The position numbers were made by a program, and so were the translations under genes. The notes under the pieces were generated by a model. The model ran no database searches. It was given only the letters and a program-made list of their open reading frames with translations, and was not told the DNA's origin. 64,000 nt of DNA from Aurantiacibacter spongiae (GTDB lineage Bacteria; Pseudomonadota; Alphaproteobacteria; Sphingomonadales; Sphingomonadaceae), in the NCBI RefSeq assembly GCF_003815535.1, contig NZ_RPFZ01000001.1, positions 2,356,001 through 2,420,000 of the forward strand, in the 5' to 3' direction. Numbering within the stretch: position 1 is the first letter of the stretch; every line of letters starts with the position of its first letter. Positions 45,139 through 51,883 of the stretch are shown here, one piece after another.

Positions 45139-46572
45139 TCAGAACAGACCCGGGGTCTCGCGCTGTGCAGCGGTGTCGGGGTGCGGCACGGTCAGCAAAC
45201 CGCGGTCACGAACCGACTGCGTGGTCGCGCCGGCGGTGATCGGAGTGCAGGAGCGCCCGGCCAGGAAATCGAGCGCTGTCGCCACCATCTGTTCGCGCGG
45301 GTCACCCAGCTGGTAGGAAAGGTCATCCTGCGCGCTACAGGTATTGGGAACGTGATCGGCCAGGCCGCGGTAGTATCCGCCATATCCGTTGGCATTCTCG
45401 AGCTGCAAAGTCACCGCGCGCAGGCGGTCGTCGCACTCCGAAAGGTCGAAGGCGGACTGGCCCACGGGCTTGCCGTAGGTGTTCTCGCCGATCAGCGCGA
45501 TGTTGTTCCCGAGATAGGGCTGCGTTCCGTTGATGACCAACTCGCTCGCCGATGCGGTAGCGCGAGTGCCGATGAAGGCGATCCGGGTCGCGGCAATAGC
45601 CTGGGGCTGTGCCATGATGCGGTAGGTTTCGTTGCGATCCGACTTCGAGGGGCGGAAAGCGATCGTCTCGAACACGTTGCCGACCTCGTCCCCAAGCAGC
45701 AGATCGCCGAACAGTTCGGCGATGTTTATCGCGCCGCCGCCATTGTAGCGCAGATCCACGATCACCTCGGTTATCCCCGCATTGCGGAACCGGTCGAACG
45801 CCGCGCGCAAATCGGGGTCCGCCGTGCTGATGAAGGTGCGCAGATTGACGTAGCCGACCTGCCGACCGCCATCGTTTATGATCTTCGCTCCGTAGCGGTC
45901 GGATACCGGATCGAGGTCGAACTCGGTCTTGGTCACGCTGACCTGGCGCCGGACGCCGCTCGCATCGATCACGTCGAGCACGCGCGTCACGCCGACCTCG
46001 TTCGGACCGAGCGCGTCATAGACCGCGCGCGCGCCGCCGAGGGCATAGAGGCTGTTCACCGACTGAATAGTGCTCGACGAGGTGCCGATCCCGACGATCT
46101 GCGTTCCCCGGTCGATCCCGTTCTGGAGGGCGGGAGCGTTCTCGAACGCTTCGGCGACGAACAGGCGGCGATTGTCCGTATCGTAGATCAGCCGGATGCC
46201 GAACCCGGCGCTGGCACCCTGTTCGTAATAGGCATTCTCTTCCTCGATGGAGGTGAGATAGGTGAAGTAGCGATCCTTGTCCTGCGCCCGAGCCGGCGCG
46301 ACCAGAGCATCGATATAGTCCTGCACCGTCGCATAGCTGTCCGGATTGACGCTGCTGTCGAGCAGGTCGGGGAACAGATACCATTCGTTCAGCACGTCGA
46401 GCGCGAACTGCTTGCGGTTTGCAAGCGAGCATGTCGCGCTACCGCTGGTGGGGGTTGGCGTGGGCGTTGCCGTAGGGGTGGGAGAAGGGCCTCCCGTGAA
46501 ACCGTTGCCGCCGCCCCCGCATGCAGTCATGGCAAGGCAGGCAAGCGACAGGGCGATCTTCGACGTCCGCAT
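45139..46572 (-). CDS. S41-family C-terminal processing protease, lipoprotein
   Basis: 477 residues from the ATG at 46572, which opens a lipoprotein signal (MRTSKIALSLACLAMTAC) followed by Gly-rich and Pro/Thr linkers (SPTPTATPTPTPTS). A PDZ-like region (about 175-270, with GFGIRLIYDTDNRRLFVAEA) precedes the tail-specific protease domain (about 285-440). That domain has the catalytic Ser in TRATASASELVING and Lys in GENTYGKPVGQSAFD, the S41 Ser/Lys pair. It degrades or trims periplasmic proteins. It is divergent from the PEBP-like gene. Confidence 0.92.
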   Translation of the reverse strand: MRTSKIALSLACLAMTACGGGGNGFTGGPSPTPTATPTPTPTSGSATCSLANRKQFALDVLNEWYLFPDLLDSSVNPDSYATVQDYIDALVAPARAQDKDRYFTYLTSIEEENAYYEQGASAGFGIRLIYDTDNRRLFVAEAFENAPALQNGIDRGTQIVGIGTSSSTIQSVNSLYALGGARAVYDALGPNEVGVTRVLDVIDASGVRRQVSVTKTEFDLDPVSDRYGAKIINDGGRQVGYVNLRTFISTADPDLRAAFDRFRNAGITEVIVDLRYNGGGAINIAELFGDLLLGDEVGNVFETIAFRPSKSDRNETYRIMAQPQAIAATRIAFIGTRATASASELVINGTQPYLGNNIALIGENTYGKPVGQSAFDLSECDDRLRAVTLQLENANGYGGYYRGLADHVPNTCSAQDDLSYQLGDPREQMVATALDFLAGRSCTPITAGATTQSVRDRGLLTVPHPDTAAQRETPGLF

Positions 46573-46750
46573 AAAACCCCCGATATTCAGATTGTTGATG
46601 ACGATCCCGAGAAGTGGTGTTGTAATCGGGCGGCAAGCTACTGGCAAGCACGGCGCGCTGTCGTGCCATCCGGCCTTGCAATGCAGGGGGGCAGTCGTCA
46701 CATCGCCCCACGCAAGCGAAGCGAGACGATAGTAAACGGGAGCCTCACGA

Positions 46751-47353
46751 ATGCTCGAACATGTACCCGCCTGGCTGGGCAAGGCACTCAAGAACGTGCG
46801 CGCAGGCCATCACAAGCTTGTCGTTGCGAGGCTCGGGCGGGAGGAATGGATCGGCCGCGACGGGTTCGACCTTTCATCTGCCGCCTTCCGCAATGGCGAG
46901 CCGCTCGATCCGAGCTTCACCGCGGACGAGGAGGATGCGGTAGCCCCTCCGCTCGAGTGGACTGCGCCGCCCTCCGGCACGCAGGAACTCGTGCTGATCG
47001 TCGAAGATCCCGACGCGCCTGCTTCCGATCCGTTCTGTCACTGGCTCGTCTGGGGCCTGCAACCCCAGAAGGGCCAGCTGCTGGAAGGCGAGGTGCCGCC
47101 CCGGGTGGGGAAGAATTCCTATGGCAATTCCGAATGGCTGTTGCCCGATCCGCCGACGGGCCACGAAGCGCACGACTACGTGTTCCAGCTCTTCGCACTC
47201 GATCTGCCGCTGACCTTGATGCCCGGCGCCACGCGGGAAGACCTGGTGAAGGCGATGGAGAACCACGTCATCGGCGTCGCAATCCTGACCGGCACCTACG
47301 AACGCGAAGAAGGCGGGGATTACGATGTCGCTGACGGGGACGAGGCCGATTGA
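46751..47353 (+). CDS. YbhB/YbcL-family (PEBP-like) protein
   Basis: 200 residues. The phosphatidylethanolamine-binding-protein fold is seen in APPLEWTAPPSGTQELVLIV, EDPDAPASDPFCHWLVWGLQ (the DPDxP and HW blocks) and the YGNSEWLLPDPPTGHEAHDY loop. An N-terminal basic helix (WLGKALKNVRAGHHKLVV) precedes the domain. The cellular role of bacterial members is unclear. There is no signal peptide. Confidence 0.9.
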   Translation: MLEHVPAWLGKALKNVRAGHHKLVVARLGREEWIGRDGFDLSSAAFRNGEPLDPSFTADEEDAVAPPLEWTAPPSGTQELVLIVEDPDAPASDPFCHWLVWGLQPQKGQLLEGEVPPRVGKNSYGNSEWLLPDPPTGHEAHDYVFQLFALDLPLTLMPGATREDLVKAMENHVIGVAILTGTYEREEGGDYDVADGDEAD

Positions 47354-47403
47354 ACGGTGCTAGACCGCCTGCCGGCTTATACGACTGAAAGGATACCCGA
47401 TTA

Positions 47404-47655
47404 ATGGCTGCCAAGAACAACGCGCTGAACAAGCCCGTCAATCTGACACCGGAGCTCGAAAACGTGGTCGGCAAGGGACCGATGACGCGCGCTCAGGTGA
47501 CGAGCAAGGTGTGGGATTACATCAAGGCCAACGATCTGCAGGATTCCAAGGACAAGCGTCAGATCAACCCGGACGACAAGCTGGGCAAGGTGATCGGCAA
47601 CGATCAGATCTCGATGTTCAAGATGACGGGCGCCGTGTCCAAGCACATGAGCTGA
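47404..47655 (+). CDS. SWIB/MDM2-domain protein
   Basis: 83 residues, essentially one SWIB domain (about 10-80): VNLTPELENVVGKGPMTRAQ, SKVWDYIKANDLQDSKDKRQ and INPDDKLGKVIGNDQISMFK. The fold is best known from eukaryotic chromatin-remodelling complexes and Chlamydia topoisomerase fusions; short stand-alone versions occur in alphaproteobacteria and other bacteria with unknown role, possibly nucleoid binding. A GC-rich hairpin follows. Confidence 0.93.
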   Translation: MAAKNNALNKPVNLTPELENVVGKGPMTRAQVTSKVWDYIKANDLQDSKDKRQINPDDKLGKVIGNDQISMFKMTGAVSKHMS

Positions 47656-47682
47656 TCGGGCGTTCGCGCGCAAGCTTCCGGG

Positions 47683-47711
47683 CGGGCGGGAAGATCCGTG
47701 CTTCCCGCCCG
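47683..47711. terminator. Hairpin between convergent SWIB and DoxX genes
   Basis: CGGGCGGGAAG and CTTCCCGCCCG form an 11-bp stem with a 7-base loop, with no U-run. Placed 28 bp after the SWIB stop and 5 bp before the DoxX stop, so likely a shared termination signal. Confidence 0.5.
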
Positions 47712-47715
47712 TCCT

Positions 47716-48150
47716 TCAGCTGGTGCGCCGGCTTTCCCGCTTGGGCCGCAATGGCCAGTCGATAATCCCGCCGGTCCACAGGGCGAGCCAGATCAGCACC
47801 GGTTGCGCTATCATGCGGGGGACATGATACGCCATTCCCCAGCCCCCGTCCGGCGCCGCCAGATCCATCAGCATGTGATTGACGTTCGCGGGCCAGACGC
47901 ACAGGGCATACAAGGCAAGCCCGGCTCCGCCGGCGCGGCGAAGCCGCTTCGACCAGGGTTGCAGTAGCGCAGCGCTCCCAGCCAACTCGGCGATACCCGT
48001 CCACGCGATTACGCAGTCGGGGAACGCAACCCAGTCCGGGGTAATGCGCAGAAACGGTGCCGGATCGGTTAAGTGCCGATAACCGGCATAAGCGTAGAAT
48101 ACGCCCAGCAGCAATCTCCAGACGGTCCTGGCTCGGCTACCCGCGTGCAT
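47716..48150 (-). CDS. DoxX-like membrane protein
   Basis: 144 residues from the ATG at 48150. It has four hydrophobic helices, with the DoxX-like opening WRLLLGVFYAYAGYRHLTDP, then IAWTGIAELAGSAALLQPW, GLALYALCVWPANVNHML and VLIWLALWTGG. Members are linked to redox or detoxification complexes in some bacteria. It overlaps the DUF3253 gene by 14 bp and ends the nine-gene stress-type operon. Confidence 0.75.
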   Translation of the reverse strand: MHAGSRARTVWRLLLGVFYAYAGYRHLTDPAPFLRITPDWVAFPDCVIAWTGIAELAGSAALLQPWSKRLRRAGGAGLALYALCVWPANVNHMLMDLAAPDGGWGMAYHVPRMIAQPVLIWLALWTGGIIDWPLRPKRESRRTS

Positions 48151-48382
48151 CGGCCCGTGCGATGCGGTAAGGGCCGTCGCCGACCGCGCGAGGTTCGCCC
48201 CGCCATGTCGTGCGGATGCGCCCATGTTCACCCAAACGCCCGGCAGCCGCATGAACATCGCCCATCCGCTCGCGCCAATCGCTTCCTTCTTCGGTCAGGA
48301 GCCTGGCAGCTTCGCTCGGGCAGATGGTTTTCCCTTCGCCGCGCTCTTCGAGCAGGCGCAGGATGGCCTGGTCCGGGGTCAA
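48137..48382 (-). CDS. DUF3253 protein
   Basis: 81 residues from a TTG at 48382. That start is favoured by the TTGA overlap with the upstream stop, an AAGG 7 bases before it, and the right length for DUF3253. Family blocks: TPDQAILRLLEERGEGKTIC, PSEAARLLTEEGSDWRERMG and VHAAAGRLGEHGRIRTTWRG. The winged-helix-like fold suggests nucleic acid or protein binding; function unknown. Confidence 0.8.
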   Translation of the reverse strand: MTPDQAILRLLEERGEGKTICPSEAARLLTEEGSDWRERMGDVHAAAGRLGEHGRIRTTWRGEPRAVGDGPYRIARADARG

Positions 48383-48840
48383 GCGGGTACCTTGACCTCG
48401 CCTTCGTCTTCCCCGTCCCAGTAATGGATTCGCTTGGCGACGACCTCGAGCATGACGAGGCCCGGCGTATCGACGCCCTGTTCGAACCAGCGTTCCAGAT
48501 CCTTCACCCAATGTTCGCGAAAGGCGCTCTTGTCGCGCACGATCCTGCATTCGCCTTCCACGTGAATGAACATGCCCGGTGCGCCCGCGACGCCCTTCAG
48601 GCCGGCAGACCCCTGATACGTCAGCCCTACCGAATTGTCGCGAGCGATGTCGTTGACCATTTGCGCATCGTCGGTGGTGAAGAACCAGCTTGTCCCTTCA
48701 TACTCGACTTCCTGGTTGTTGCTCATCGGACGGCCGGCGATCGAGCCGTCGGGCGCGCGGCTGCACAACATGCAGAAATCGATGTCCTTCATCGCTTCGG
48801 CGATGTCGGCCATGCTCTTGTCGGGGGAGGCGTCACTCAT
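48379..48840 (-). CDS. Pyridoxamine 5'-phosphate oxidase-like, general stress protein 26 family
   Basis: 153 residues, flavin-binding split-barrel. Blocks: MKDIDFCMLCSRAPDGSIAG, RPMSNNQEVEYEGTSWFFTT, VGLTYQGSAGLKGVAGAPGM and RIHYWDGEDEGEV. Family members are general stress proteins of several bacteria and bind FMN or related cofactors. It is encoded in the stress-type operon. Confidence 0.87.
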   Translation of the reverse strand: MSDASPDKSMADIAEAMKDIDFCMLCSRAPDGSIAGRPMSNNQEVEYEGTSWFFTTDDAQMVNDIARDNSVGLTYQGSAGLKGVAGAPGMFIHVEGECRIVRDKSAFREHWVKDLERWFEQGVDTPGLVMLEVVAKRIHYWDGEDEGEVKVPA

Positions 48841-48903
48841 GCGATGGGTTCCTTCATCATGATCGTCGGTCGAATAGGATTTGGCTTACCGGACGCGGTC
48901 CGG

Positions 48904-49197
48904 TCATTCCGCGCTGACGTCCACGCCTTTCCAGAAGGCGATCCGGTCGCGGATGGTTTCGGCATCGGGTTTGGGATCGCGGTAGACCCAGGCAGCATCC
49001 GTGTTCACGTCGCCATTCGCCACGACCGAGAAATAGCTAGCCTCGCCCTTCCACGGGCATGTTGTCGTGGTATCGCTGTCGACAAGCAGTGACCGGTCGA
49101 CGTCGGCGGGCGGGAAGTAGTGATTGCCCTCGACGACGATCGTATCGTCGCTTCGTACCAATTCCACGCCGTTCCAGCGTGCCGTTACCTGTCCCAC
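48904..49197 (-). CDS. DUF427 protein
   Basis: 97 residues from a GTG at 49197, with AAGGA 8 bases upstream overlapping the end of the DUF1810 gene. The DUF427 pattern is complete: TARWNGVELVRSDDTIVVEG, NHYFPPADVDRSLL, TTTCPWKGEASYFSV and AAWVYRDPKPDAETIRDRIA. The function is unknown; the family is common in actinobacteria and alphaproteobacteria. 63 bp separate it from the downstream PNPOx gene. Confidence 0.9.
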   Translation of the reverse strand: MGQVTARWNGVELVRSDDTIVVEGNHYFPPADVDRSLLVDSDTTTTCPWKGEASYFSVVANGDVNTDAAWVYRDPKPDAETIRDRIAFWKGVDVSAE

Positions 49198-49202
49198 GCG
49201 TG

Positions 49203-49628
49203 CTATCCTTCACCCAGGGCGTCGAGGGTCGCCCGATCCCGCTTGCCATTGTAGAAACAATCAAGAGCCTTGTTGAATGCCTCGTCTCCGGAAGCCGCGT
49301 CGAACAGCGTCATCGAGCTGTGGAACTTCAACGCGTCTATCGGACCGAGAATCTGCAAGGGCGTTCGTTCGCCGGACCACGCGAGCATCGCTGCCGTGCA
49401 TTCGCGCAGGCGAGGGCCAAGTAATTCATGATCCAGATAGGCCCGCGCTTCTTCCGCATCTGCAATGGCGTAGAGCCGTGCGTTCTGACTATGACCCAGA
49501 CCGAGGATCTGCGGAAAGACGAACCACATCCAGTGAGTACGCTTCTCACCGCCGCGCAATTCGGCAAGAGCAGTTCCGTAGACGCCGGCCTGCGCCCTCA
49601 CGAACCGGTCGAGATCGCTTCCGCTCAC
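49203..49628 (-). CDS. DUF1810 protein
   Basis: 141 residues from a GTG at 49628 in a GTGA overlap with the DUF3140 stop. DUF1810 hallmarks: LDRFVRAQAGVYGTALAELR, KRTHWMWFVFPQILGLGHSQ, ARAYLDHELLGPRLRECTAA and PIDALKFHSSMTLFDAA. The fold resembles NAD/ADP-ribose-related (calpastatin-like) proteins; biochemical role unproven. Confidence 0.9.
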   Translation of the reverse strand: MSGSDLDRFVRAQAGVYGTALAELRGGEKRTHWMWFVFPQILGLGHSQNARLYAIADAEEARAYLDHELLGPRLRECTAAMLAWSGERTPLQILGPIDALKFHSSMTLFDAASGDEAFNKALDCFYNGKRDRATLDALGEG

Positions 49629-49957
49629 TCCTTCAAGGGGTCGTGGCCCCAGTTCATGAGCGAGTAGCGCCAGTCGGTTTCCTCGATATCGCCGTCCGGC
49701 CTCTGCGCCTTGTGCCTGTTCACGTAACCGACGACCTTTTGCATGTGTTCGTACTGACTGTCGGTCAGATCGTCCTTGTTGGTACGCTTGATTTCGACGA
49801 TCCGCCGACCGGACCGGTGGCCCGTGCTCTCGCCGCTGTCGGCATCGCCCAGGGACTTCGACTTTTCGGTATCGAGCCATTCCTCCAGTTCCTTGGGCGC
49901 CATGTTCACGGCGTCCTGGAACCCGGAACGGACCTTGTCCTTCTCGTCGTCGTCCAC
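49625..49957 (-). CDS. DUF3140 protein
   Basis: 110 residues from a GTG at 49957. Pattern: FQDAVNMAPKELEEWLDTEK, RRIVEIKRTNKDDLTDSQYE, HMQKVVGYVNRHKAQRP and WRYSLMNWGHDPLKE, as in DUF3140, which often occurs with other stress proteins. Probably DNA- or RNA-associated, but this is unproven. The stop overlaps the DUF1810 start. Confidence 0.88.
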   Translation of the reverse strand: MDDDEKDKVRSGFQDAVNMAPKELEEWLDTEKSKSLGDADSGESTGHRSGRRIVEIKRTNKDDLTDSQYEHMQKVVGYVNRHKAQRPDGDIEETDWRYSLMNWGHDPLKE

Positions 49958-49962
49958 CGCGC

Positions 49963-50151
49963 CTAGTCGTCCTTGCTTTCCGGCAGGTCGGACCGGTCCG
50001 TGCTGGCCATCTCGTCCAGTTCTTCCTCCGACATCGAATCGTACATATCCTTCGATGCGCCCTGAAGGCCGGACACCTTGGTTTCGCCGCGTTTTGCGGA
50101 CAAGGCCGCGCTGGCGGCCATCTGTTGATCCTTCGAGTTCGCTTTCGGCAT
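49963..50151 (-). CDS. DUF3008 protein
   Basis: 62 residues, MPKANSKDQQMAASAALSAK at the start, then RGETKVSGLQGASKDMYDSM and an acidic, Ser-rich end. This is the DUF3008 pattern of small, hydrophilic, probably disordered proteins. The start shares its A with the upstream TGA (TGATG). It resembles short stress-induced polypeptides; role unknown. Confidence 0.88.
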   Translation of the reverse strand: MPKANSKDQQMAASAALSAKRGETKVSGLQGASKDMYDSMSEEELDEMASTDRSDLPESKDD

Positions 50152-50378
50152 CAGTCCTGCTCCTCTAGTTCCGAACCCCGCTTCAACACCTCGTCACCAT
50201 CGTCCTGCTTGATGAGATAGGCGGGGTTGTCCTCGTCGCCGTCCTTGGTCACCTCGCTGCCCTGCAGCTTGCGGGTCACTTCGCGTTCGAAGCGTTCCTT
50301 GATCTGGCCCTTGCCTTCGCCATTGCCCCAGTTCCACTTGACGTACTGACCGGTCTGGAAGCAATTGGAATTGCTCAT
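50151..50378 (-). CDS. DUF2945 (hypervirulence-associated Tudor-like) protein
   Basis: 75 residues: TGQYVKWNWGNGEGKGQIKE, FEREVTRKLQGSEVTKDGDE and NPAYLIKQDDGDEVLKRGSE, the pattern of the small Tudor/SH3-like DUF2945 family. The name comes from fungal and bacterial hits; it is not evidence of virulence here. TGATG overlaps link it to both neighbours. Confidence 0.88.
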   Translation of the reverse strand: MSNSNCFQTGQYVKWNWGNGEGKGQIKERFEREVTRKLQGSEVTKDGDEDNPAYLIKQDDGDEVLKRGSELEEQD

Positions 50379-50689
50379 CAGTTCTCGATGACCTCGAGGC
50401 CATCCTCCTGTTTTGTCTCGTCGGTCGCATTCTCGTCCACGACGCCATCGTCGATGATCACGCCGTCGATGTCGGTCGGACCGGTTTCGTTGCTCTGAAC
50501 GTTGCCCGTCGCGGTGATTTCCTCCTCGGTATCCCCTTGCGTGAGCGCGCCGGTGATCCACACGATCGAAAGCAGCACGATGACCGCCAGAAGGCTGAAG
50601 GCCAGAACCCACCGCACGACGTTTTCCTTGGAACCGCCGCTGACGCGTTCCTCGTCGTTCTCGAATTCGTTGTTGTTCAACTCGCTCAT
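50378..50689 (-). CDS. Small membrane protein heading the stress-type operon
   Basis: 103 residues: a hydrophilic N-terminus (MSELNNNEFENDEERVSGGS), one transmembrane helix (WVLAFSLLAVIVLLSIVWIT, about 27-46), and a very acidic C-terminal tail (DIDGVIIDDGVVDENATDET). No family is recognised. It is the first gene after a near-EcfG promoter and is coupled to DUF2945 by TGATG. Confidence 0.65.
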   Translation of the reverse strand: MSELNNNEFENDEERVSGGSKENVVRWVLAFSLLAVIVLLSIVWITGALTQGDTEEEITATGNVQSNETGPTDIDGVIIDDGVVDENATDETKQEDGLEVIEN

Positions 50690-50731
50690 CTCATCCCGCT
50701 TTCTCTTCTTATTGCGGACCCTTGCCGTTGT

Positions 50732-50756
50732 TACGGGCGGACACAGCGATGGTTCC
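50732..50756 (-). promoter_or_regulatory. Near-consensus EcfG-type promoter for the stress-type operon
   Basis: On the minus strand: GGAAC (50756-50752), 16 bp, CGTA (50735-50732), 43 bp before the start at 50689. One mismatch to CGTT. The position and the stress-type content of the operon make it plausible. Confidence 0.45.
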
Positions 50757-50824
50757 GCCCACCGGCGCGGCGCTTGCCTCGCTACCGAGGAGAGGCACGG
50801 CCTAAAGACCGTGACCCCGCGGCG

Positions 50825-51664
50825 TCAGTCGCGCAGGAGCTCGTTGATGCCGGTCTTGGCGCGGGTCTGCGCATCCACGGTCTTGACGATGACAGCGCAG
50901 TAAAGCGCGGGGCCGGGGGAGCCGTCGGGAAGCGGTTTGCCCGGCAACGATCCGGGAACGACAACCGAGTAGTCGGGCACACGGCCGCGATGAACCTCGC
51001 CGGTGGCGCGGTCGACGATCTTGGTCGAGGCGCCGAGATAGACCCCCATCGACAGGACGGCGCCTGTGCCCACCTGCACCCCCTCGGCTACCTCGCTGCG
51101 CGCGCCGATGAATGCCCCGTCGCCGATGATGACGGGTTCGGCCTGCAACGGCTCGAGCACACCGCCGATCCCGGCCCCGCCGGACAAATGGACGTTCCTG
51201 CCAATCTGCGCGCAGGAGCCGACCGTCGCCCAGGTATCGACCATCGTGCCCTCGGCCACGTAAGCCCCGATATTGACGAAGCTCGGCATGAGCACGGTGT
51301 TGCGACCGATGAAGCTGCCCCGCCGCGCGATGGCTCCGGGCACGGCGCGAAAGCCGGCTTCGGCGAATTGCGCGTCCGACCAGCCGGCGAACTTGGACGG
51401 CACCTTGTCGAAAGCGGGTGCGCCGGCCGAGCCTTCGGCGACGAGCGTGTTGGCGTTCAGGCGGAACGACAACAGCACCGCCTTCTTCAACCACTGGTTG
51501 ACGCGCCATCCGCCATTCCCGTCCGGCTCCGCCACGCGGGCTTCCCCTCGGTCCAGCAGAGCGATCGCCTGTTCCACCGGGCGGCGCACGTCGTCGCTGG
51601 CGGGGGTGACGTCGGCCCGGCCTTCCCAGGCCTGTTCGATGACGGTGGCAAGGTCTTGTGTCAT
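50825..51664 (-). CDS. dapD: 2,3,4,5-tetrahydropyridine-2,6-dicarboxylate N-succinyltransferase
   Basis: 279 residues from the ATG at 51664, which has an AAGGAAG site upstream. It is a left-handed beta-helix acyltransferase: hexapeptide repeats run through about 105-235 ([39 protein letters not shown]). DapD landmarks are [20 protein letters not shown] and [20 protein letters not shown]. It succinylates tetrahydrodipicolinate in lysine and diaminopimelate synthesis. Monocistronic here. Confidence 0.97.
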   Translation of the reverse strand: MTQDLATVIEQAWEGRADVTPASDDVRRPVEQAIALLDRGEARVAEPDGNGGWRVNQWLKKAVLLSFRLNANTLVAEGSAGAPAFDKVPSKFAGWSDAQFAEAGFRAVPGAIARRGSFIGRNTVLMPSFVNIGAYVAEGTMVDTWATVGSCAQIGRNVHLSGGAGIGGVLEPLQAEPVIIGDGAFIGARSEVAEGVQVGTGAVLSMGVYLGASTKIVDRATGEVHRGRVPDYSVVVPGSLPGKPLPDGSPGPALYCAVIVKTVDAQTRAKTGINELLRD

Positions 51665-51820
51665 TCTGGACGCTTCCTTCGGCGGCGGCACGAGTGTCGA
51701 TACACGGCGCGGCTAAACCCTCCGCCGATGGCAGGCAAGGCCGGGCACGGGGCGGCGAGCATCCGGCGGCCCGAGCAGAAAGGACGGGTCGCGAACACGG
51801 GCGGCCGAACGCGGGCATTC

Positions 51821-51883
51821 ATGAGTCGTTACAACGAATTCTTGCAGGATGTTCGGCAAGGACATTCAAAGGGATCGCCGTGA
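51821..51883 (+). CDS. Possible 20-residue leader ORF before the subtilisin gene
   Basis: ATG at 51821, MSRYNEFLQDVRQGHSKGSP, stop TGA at 51881-51883. The stop overlaps the GTG start of the next gene (GTGA), the same coupling form used elsewhere in the window. It has no clear ribosome-binding site, so translation is doubtful. The frame is also open upstream because of high GC. Confidence 0.25.
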   Translation: MSRYNEFLQDVRQGHSKGSP

